NCBI GenBank assembly: GCA_902494245.1
Contig: CABUSR010000002.1
Span: 18,416 to 82,415, forward strand
Direction: 5' to 3'
DNA from: an uncultured Collinsella sp.
GTDB taxonomy: Bacteria; Actinomycetota; Coriobacteriia; Coriobacteriales; Coriobacteriaceae
Length of the DNA stretch: 64,000 nucleotides
A program made the translations under genes and the position numbers. Shown in pieces: positions 59,665 through 64,000 of the stretch. Numbering within the stretch: position 1 is the first letter of the stretch; each line of letters starts with the position of its first letter. The notes under the pieces are model-generated. The model had not been told where the DNA came from. It saw nothing but the letters and a program-made list of their open reading frames with translations, and made no database searches.

Positions 59665-61116
59665 CTAGAAGCTGACATCGAAGCCAGCACCAGCGCCCTC
59701 TTCATCAGTGGTCGGCACGCCCTTTGCCTTGTTGTAGGCAAAGATCAAGACGATCGGCACGATAAAGGCGATGAGATTGCCAGCCACATACCACACGAGC
59801 GTCTCGGGCGTGACGATGAGCAGGCCAAGCACGCCGGTCAGACCCTGACCGATGGCGCGCACCTCAAAGAGCTTCACGAAGGCACCGCCGCAGCCTGCAC
59901 CGATGCAAGCGCAGATGAACGGGATGATCGAGTAGCGCATGTTTGCAGCAAAGATTGCGGGCTCGGAGATACCGACCAGCGTCGGGATAAAGGACGACAT
60001 GCAGATGTTGCGCTCTTTGGAATGCTTCTTGTGAATGAGGTACATGCCGATGGCGCCGCCGCCCTGGGCGATGATGGAAACCGACCAGATGGCCTGGATG
60101 TAGTTGAAGCCAGTCGTGGCGACGAGGTTTGCCTCGATACCCTGGATGAACTGATGCGTACCGGTAACGACGAGCGGCTGCAGGAATGCGGCAAAGACAA
60201 AGGCACCGAAGACGCCCATCCTGTTGTACAGGATATCGATTACACCGGCGAGGACGTCGCCGATCAGGTTGCCGAGCGGGCCGAACACGGTGAACAGGGC
60301 GACGTTAGCAAGAATCAGGGTAACGGTCGGGACAAAGACGAACGAAACGACCTCGGGGATGTACTTCTGGGCAATCTTTTCGACCTTGGCCATAAACCAG
60401 GCAGTCAGGATTGCAGGGAACACGCCGCCCTGGAAAGCAACCATGGGAATGGAGAGCGGACCAAAGTTCCAGTACTCAGCACCCGTCGGATCCATAACGA
60501 ACGTGTTGCGGTTCATAAGGCTCGGGTGAACCATGACGATACCGACGAGGATGCCCAGAATCGGGTTACCGCCAAAACGCTTCACCGCGCTGTACATAAC
60601 CAGGACAGGCAGGTAGTCAAACGTGGTGGCGATAATGGCAAAGAAGCTTGCGAGGTTCTTGAGGAACTCGCTGTGGTCGGCAAGGCTGCCCTCCATGCCA
60701 AAGAGGCCGTTGGCAACGATCAGCGACTTAAGGCCGATGATGATAGCAGCGCCGACGAAAGCGGGAATGATGGGGATAAAGATATCCGAGAATACCTTGA
60801 GGACCGAGAAGAACTTGCCCTTCTTGTCCGCCTCGGCGCCCTTGACCTCGGAAGCGCTGATCTCCTTAACGCCCGTCAGAGCCATAAACTCATCGTAGAC
60901 CTTGTTGACGGTACCGGTACCGAAGATGATCATGAGCTGGCCGCTGTTGTACAGCACGCCCTTGACGCCATCGATGTTCTCGAGCTCGGCCTTGTTGTAC
61001 TTGCTCGTATCCTTGAGCACCAGACGCAGACGCGTAACGCAATGCGTGGCGCCCTCGATGTTCTCCAGACCGCCGACGTTATCGACGACTTGCTGAGACA
61101 CTACTTTGTAGTCCAT
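59665..61116 (-). CDS. scrA: PTS sucrose-type EIIBC component
   Basis: 483 residues from ATG 61116 after GGAGAGGAAC. N-terminal EIIB domain (~1-90) with phospho-cysteine in ATHCVTRLRL, then an EIIC domain of about ten helices (FSDIFIPIIPAFVGAAI, GVFPAILTAWFMAKVEK, HQFIQGIEANLVATTGF, VGISEPAIFAANMRY). It imports and phosphorylates a disaccharide, most likely sucrose given the GH32 neighbours. No EIIA domain is fused, so a separate glucose-type EIIA must serve it. Confidence 0.93.
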   Translation of the reverse strand: MDYKVVSQQVVDNVGGLENIEGATHCVTRLRLVLKDTSKYNKAELENIDGVKGVLYNSGQLMIIFGTGTVNKVYDEFMALTGVKEISASEVKGAEADKKGKFFSVLKVFSDIFIPIIPAFVGAAIIIGLKSLIVANGLFGMEGSLADHSEFLKNLASFFAIIATTFDYLPVLVMYSAVKRFGGNPILGILVGIVMVHPSLMNRNTFVMDPTGAEYWNFGPLSIPMVAFQGGVFPAILTAWFMAKVEKIAQKYIPEVVSFVFVPTVTLILANVALFTVFGPLGNLIGDVLAGVIDILYNRMGVFGAFVFAAFLQPLVVTGTHQFIQGIEANLVATTGFNYIQAIWSVSIIAQGGGAIGMYLIHKKHSKERNICMSSFIPTLVGISEPAIFAANMRYSIIPFICACIGAGCGGAFVKLFEVRAIGQGLTGVLGLLIVTPETLVWYVAGNLIAFIVPIVLIFAYNKAKGVPTTDEEGAGAGFDVSF

Positions 61117-61143
61117 GTTCCTCTCCATTCCCTTACGAAATCA

Positions 61144-61156
61144 TAAAACGTTTTGA
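61144..61156. promoter_or_regulatory. LacI-type operator between the two-gene parts (AAAACGTTTT)
   Basis: Perfect 10-bp palindrome AAAACGTTTT (61145-61154), 29 bases upstream of the PTS start and seven before the stop of the preceding gene is reached. Same core as the sites at 62595-62670. Confidence 0.55.
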
Positions 61157-61161
61157 TGCCA

Positions 61162-62544
61162 TTACAGAGACGCGATCGTTGCATTTGCGCACTTGAGCGT
61201 ACCGTCGGTGACCGTCAGTGCCACACCCTGGCCCTGCTTATTGCAGAAGCGAGCGTTGAGCGCAACATCATCGACAAAGATGGTCGCGATATCGTCGTCA
61301 ACGACCAGGCGCACATGATGAGTGCCCTCGCCCTTAAAGAACAACGGACGCTCGAGGCCCATGTTGTTGACCTGGAACCACGGATACTGGGGGGCCGCCG
61401 TAAACTCGAGCTTGCCCTCACGCAGGTTGGCGCGGAACTCATAGGCAAGACCGGACTCGGCGTCCTCGGCAAGCTTCACCGAGAAGCCGGCAGCGTCACC
61501 GGCGAGCTCAATGTCGGCATCGAGCATATAGGTGGAACCGGCATCCGCGGCGAGCACCTGCTCGACCTTGCCCGACTCGCAGGAAAGCTCAAAGGCCTCG
61601 ACTGCCTTAGCCTCGCCAAAGGCGCCAAGCATGCTGTCAGGGAGCTTGGTGCCGAGCGTTCCGTCGGCACGCTGAACGATCTCGAGAGGCATAAAGGTGC
61701 CACCCCACAGGTAAGAGCTGGGATCGCCACCCTCGTCACGCGTAGGAACCCAACCAAAGAGAACGCGGCGCTCGCCATCAAATGCGGTACGCGCGGCATA
61801 GTACGCGCGGCCATCGAATGAATCGTCAGCAGGAGTGATCCAAGGACCGTTGATGGAGCGAGACATGCGGTAACGGGTCTTGTTGCCATCACTGTACTCG
61901 GAGAACACCAGATACCACCAGTCGCCCATCTTAAAGAGATCAGGCATCTCGAACATGGTGTAAAGGCCCGGATTCCACCAGTCGCCCTGGAACTCCCAGG
62001 TATCCAGGTCCTTGGAGGTGAACTTGACCAGACGCCCGGTCATCAGACGCTTGTCCTCGCCCACGCGCGTGCCGAGGATGAGCATGTACTCTTCGTTCTC
62101 CTCATCCCAAAGCACAAAGGGATCGCGCCAGTTGCGGTCATCGTAACCCTCCTGGGGCGGAAGCAGCGTCTCGGCGATGTTCTTCTCCCACTTGACGGCG
62201 TCGTCACTCGTTGCGTGAAGAAGAACCTGCTTCATCAAGCGTGCCTTGACCTTATCGCGATTGCAACCAGTGTAGAGCGCATGGTACTTGTCGCCCACCT
62301 TAAACACCGTGCCGGCATAAACATACTGGTCGACTTCCTCGTCGCCGCCACGCTCAAGGCTCTCGCCAAAGTCTTTGTAATTGACGAAGTCCTTGGTTGT
62401 CGCGAGTGCCCAGCCAAACGGCTCTCCGAAAGGTCCGGGGTTTCGCGTGTCACGCTGATGATAGAGATAGAACGTGCCGTCCTCGCCGTACGGCATGATG
62501 TCGCCCACCCAAATTCCCTCAGGCTGGTAATACACCTTGTGCAT
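61162..62544 (-). CDS. GH32-like beta-fructosidase, divergent
   Basis: 460 residues from ATG 62544 after GGAAGTCTCGG. The five-bladed beta-propeller signature of GH32/GH68/GH43 is recognisable: GDIMPYGEDGTFYLYHQRD in the place of WMNDPNG (Asp kept), WRDPFVLW and FEMPDLF (Glu kept, Cys replaced by Met). A C-terminal beta-sandwich (~310-460) is GH32-like. Preference may be for another fructoside (fructan, sucrose analogue) than that of ScrB. First enzyme gene of the operon, preceded by three operator-like sites. Confidence 0.8.
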   Translation of the reverse strand: MHKVYYQPEGIWVGDIMPYGEDGTFYLYHQRDTRNPGPFGEPFGWALATTKDFVNYKDFGESLERGGDEEVDQYVYAGTVFKVGDKYHALYTGCNRDKVKARLMKQVLLHATSDDAVKWEKNIAETLLPPQEGYDDRNWRDPFVLWDEENEEYMLILGTRVGEDKRLMTGRLVKFTSKDLDTWEFQGDWWNPGLYTMFEMPDLFKMGDWWYLVFSEYSDGNKTRYRMSRSINGPWITPADDSFDGRAYYAARTAFDGERRVLFGWVPTRDEGGDPSSYLWGGTFMPLEIVQRADGTLGTKLPDSMLGAFGEAKAVEAFELSCESGKVEQVLAADAGSTYMLDADIELAGDAAGFSVKLAEDAESGLAYEFRANLREGKLEFTAAPQYPWFQVNNMGLERPLFFKGEGTHHVRLVVDDDIATIFVDDVALNARFCNKQGQGVALTVTDGTLKCANATIASL

Positions 62545-62594
62545 CCGAGACTTCCTTCCCACGTGATACTAACTCGGTACAACTGCAAGATATG

Positions 62595-62670
62595 TCAATC
62601 GTTTTCATATGTCAAACGTTTTCACACCAATACGTCTTTTCGCAGTTCCAGTCGTCGGCAAACGGTTGAC
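62595..62670. promoter_or_regulatory. Three LacI-type operator sites upstream of the fructosidase operon
   Basis: TCAATCGTTTTCA (62595-62607), GTCAAACGTTTTCAC (62611-62625) and GCAAACGGTTGAC (62658-62670). All carry the xAAxCGNTTxxC core of LacI/CcpA-family palindromes. They precede ATG 62544 and follow the repressor gene. Confidence 0.65.
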
Positions 62671-62727
62671 ATATGCCGGCGAACGGTCATCAGAGGCGTT
62701 TGAGGAATTCTTTTGGCACGGGATGAA

Positions 62728-63738
62728 CTACGCGGTTTTGCCCTCAATGAGTTCAACGGGGAGCTTGGTATTCGATTCGGGCTTTTCACCGTTAACAAGA
62801 GCGATGATGGATTGCGCCGCGAGCTCTCCGATGCGATCGATATCTTGACGAACGGTTGTTAAGTCAGGCATAAACGTCATAGTGCGGCGGGCGCCATCCG
62901 CGCCCACGACCTTAATATCGTCCGGAGCGCTCAAGCCGCGCTGCTTCATCACGTTAAGACAGATAGCCGCCATCGTGTCGTCTCCCGCAAAGATGCCGTC
63001 AATATCGGGGTTCTCATCGAGGATCTTCGCAACGACCGCACTCTTTTCGTCATCGGACTTAACGAACTCGACCTCACGGACAAGCGCGGGCAAACCGGCC
63101 TGCTCCACAACATCGTGGTAGGCATCGGTACGCTTATTGGCAGGCATGCGCATGCGGCTATTGTTGCGCAGGCACAAGATGCGCGAACACCCGTCATCGA
63201 TAAGACGACGCGTAGCAAGTTCGCCGATGCCATAGCTGTCGCTCGCAATCTGAACAGAGGCCTCGCCAAGGTCGCAGTCGATACCAACCAGACTCAAGCC
63301 CATCTCGGCATACGCCTCGGCACCGATATTAAGCGAGTTGACGATGACGCCATCAACCATATTGCGTCGAAGCATGTCGATATAAGAGCGCTCAAGCTCG
63401 GGTCGATTGGCGCTATTGCACAGCAGCATCTTAAAACCGTTTTCGGCCAGGGTATGCTCAATGACTTGAACCACTTGGGCATGAAACGGACTGCTGACAT
63501 AGGGGACGATCATACCGATAAGATTCAGGCGACCGTTGAGCATGGCACGAGCGATATCGTTGGGCGTATAGTTGATGCGCTTCATCGCGGCATGGACCTT
63601 ATCGCGGGTCTCTTGGCTAATATAGCCACGATTATTAAGCACACGAGATACCGTAGTAGGCGAAACCCCCGCCACCGCCGCAACTTCCTTGATGCCAGGC
63701 TTAGCCGTATCCTTAGAACGAGCACTCTCGCGAGCCAT
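62728..63738 (-). CDS. scrR: LacI family sucrose-operon repressor
   Basis: 336 residues from ATG 63738 after GGGGGAGGGTGCT; ATG 63759 lies further upstream. HTH GIKEVAAVAGVSPTTVSRVLNNRGYISQET with the typical SPTTVSRVLN recognition helix, then a hinge and a periplasmic-binding-protein-like sugar domain (LIGMIVPYVSSPFHAQVVQ, GIFAGDDTMAAICLN). It is first of a co-directional set with the fructosidase, PTS and ScrB genes and probably represses them in the absence of the fructoside. Autoregulation is likely from the site at 63760. Confidence 0.9.
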   Translation of the reverse strand: MARESARSKDTAKPGIKEVAAVAGVSPTTVSRVLNNRGYISQETRDKVHAAMKRINYTPNDIARAMLNGRLNLIGMIVPYVSSPFHAQVVQVIEHTLAENGFKMLLCNSANRPELERSYIDMLRRNMVDGVIVNSLNIGAEAYAEMGLSLVGIDCDLGEASVQIASDSYGIGELATRRLIDDGCSRILCLRNNSRMRMPANKRTDAYHDVVEQAGLPALVREVEFVKSDDEKSAVVAKILDENPDIDGIFAGDDTMAAICLNVMKQRGLSAPDDIKVVGADGARRTMTFMPDLTTVRQDIDRIGELAAQSIIALVNGEKPESNTKLPVELIEGKTA

Positions 63739-63759
63739 AGCACCCTCCCCCATCAACAT

Positions 63760-63778
63760 GTCATACGTTTACATACGA
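63760..63778. promoter_or_regulatory. Possible LacI-type operator at the repressor promoter
   Basis: GTCATACGTTTACATACGA carries the ACGT-centred half-sites of the other operators, immediately upstream of the repressor gene. Confidence 0.45.
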
Positions 63779-63911
63779 ACAAAGCATACCCCAACAAGAG
63801 CGGGAAGACGGTAACAGTACAAGTAAGTAAACGACTCATCCAAATAATTAGGAGAGTTCCGCCTAAAGGGTGACTACACAGGACCCCCGCCGGGGCTGTT
63901 TGGGCTACCTC

Positions 63912-63996
63912 TCAAAACATTCCGCAGGACGCAAAGAGGCTCGCCGCACAAAGTGCGCAGCGAGCCTCTTTGCATGCCCGAGGACACCAATTTTGA
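63912..63996. repeat. Nested palindrome D, motif-junction family (cut by window end)
   Basis: TCAAAA (63912-63917) and TTTTGA (63991-63996) start the outer arms. The junctions ATTCCGCAGGAC and ATGCCCGAGGAC flank an inner perfect 14-bp hairpin (GCAAAGAGGCTCGC, 63931-63944, with 63960-63973). The rest of the gap from 63779 shows nothing recognisable. Confidence 0.75.
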
Positions 63997-64000
63997 TTTA

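Overview
The window is about 60% GC chromosomal DNA that looks like a gut Coriobacteriia genome, most probably Collinsella. This placement is inferred from gene content (sucrose PTS with two GH32-type enzymes, a 1593-residue 2-hydroxyacyl-CoA dehydratase activase, aspartate-family genes, glutamate-type ABC importer) and from GC content and codon style. No rRNA or tRNA gene, integrase, insertion sequence or CRISPR-Cas locus was seen.

Layout. 1-1631 is a truncated secreted coiled-coil protein. 1939-4043 holds a DUF389 membrane protein, a small membrane-anchored protein and a gene remnant. 4150-9653 is the giant activase with its TetR gene. 9832-10161 holds a previously unlisted 41-codon hydrophobic/basic ORF with a convergent, independently promoted RNA, which has the layout of a type I toxin-antitoxin locus. 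10211-13209 is a HAD phosphatase and a TetR/MFS pair with clear operators. 13284-16814 carries glnK, amtB, a CmpB-type membrane protein and an HD protein. 17042-22756 is a DXS-like gene, an array of six alternating palindromes, and a four-gene amino-acid ABC importer. 22844-27190 has a C26 amidotransferase, an AT-richer ABC exporter and an XRE/DUF2975 pair. 27421-29682 is an Hpt protein and a GGDEF-REC-HD-GYP protein. 29894-37913 is metabolic and peptidase genes (hydrolase, radical SAM, map, D-hydroxyacid dehydrogenase, M18 peptidase, Ntn hydrolase, phosphofructokinase). 38099-46383 has small regulators, two copies of a 300-bp structured repeat, and a two-component system with a MacB/FtsX-type ABC transporter. 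46612-54491 holds ogt, asd, lysC, thrC, thrB, engB and mtnN. 54570-57845 is a beta-lactamase-fold protein, pflA and a DegV protein. 58121-63738 is a LacI-controlled sucrose/fructoside operon.

The most unusual content lies between the genes. At least four families of dispersed palindromes occur, mostly at gene ends: (i) nested palindromes with unrelated arms but shared junction motifs (TTCCGCAGGAC and ATGYCCGAGGAC); (ii) short hairpins with a CTGTCCC core whose arms differ between subfamilies and which often abut stop codons; (iii) long GTTGCGGTG...CACCGCAAC palindromes; (iv) a ~300-bp element present twice with conserved long-range pairing. The type I toxin-like locus and the six-palindrome array upstream of the ABC importer are the best candidates for undescribed functional systems.

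Many genes are arranged as small co-directional units with tight spacing (for example RR-HK, ATPase-permease overlaps, permease-permease overlap). Intrinsic terminators are recognisable after several of them. Long opposite-strand reading frames over almost every gene are a by-product of high GC and were left out.
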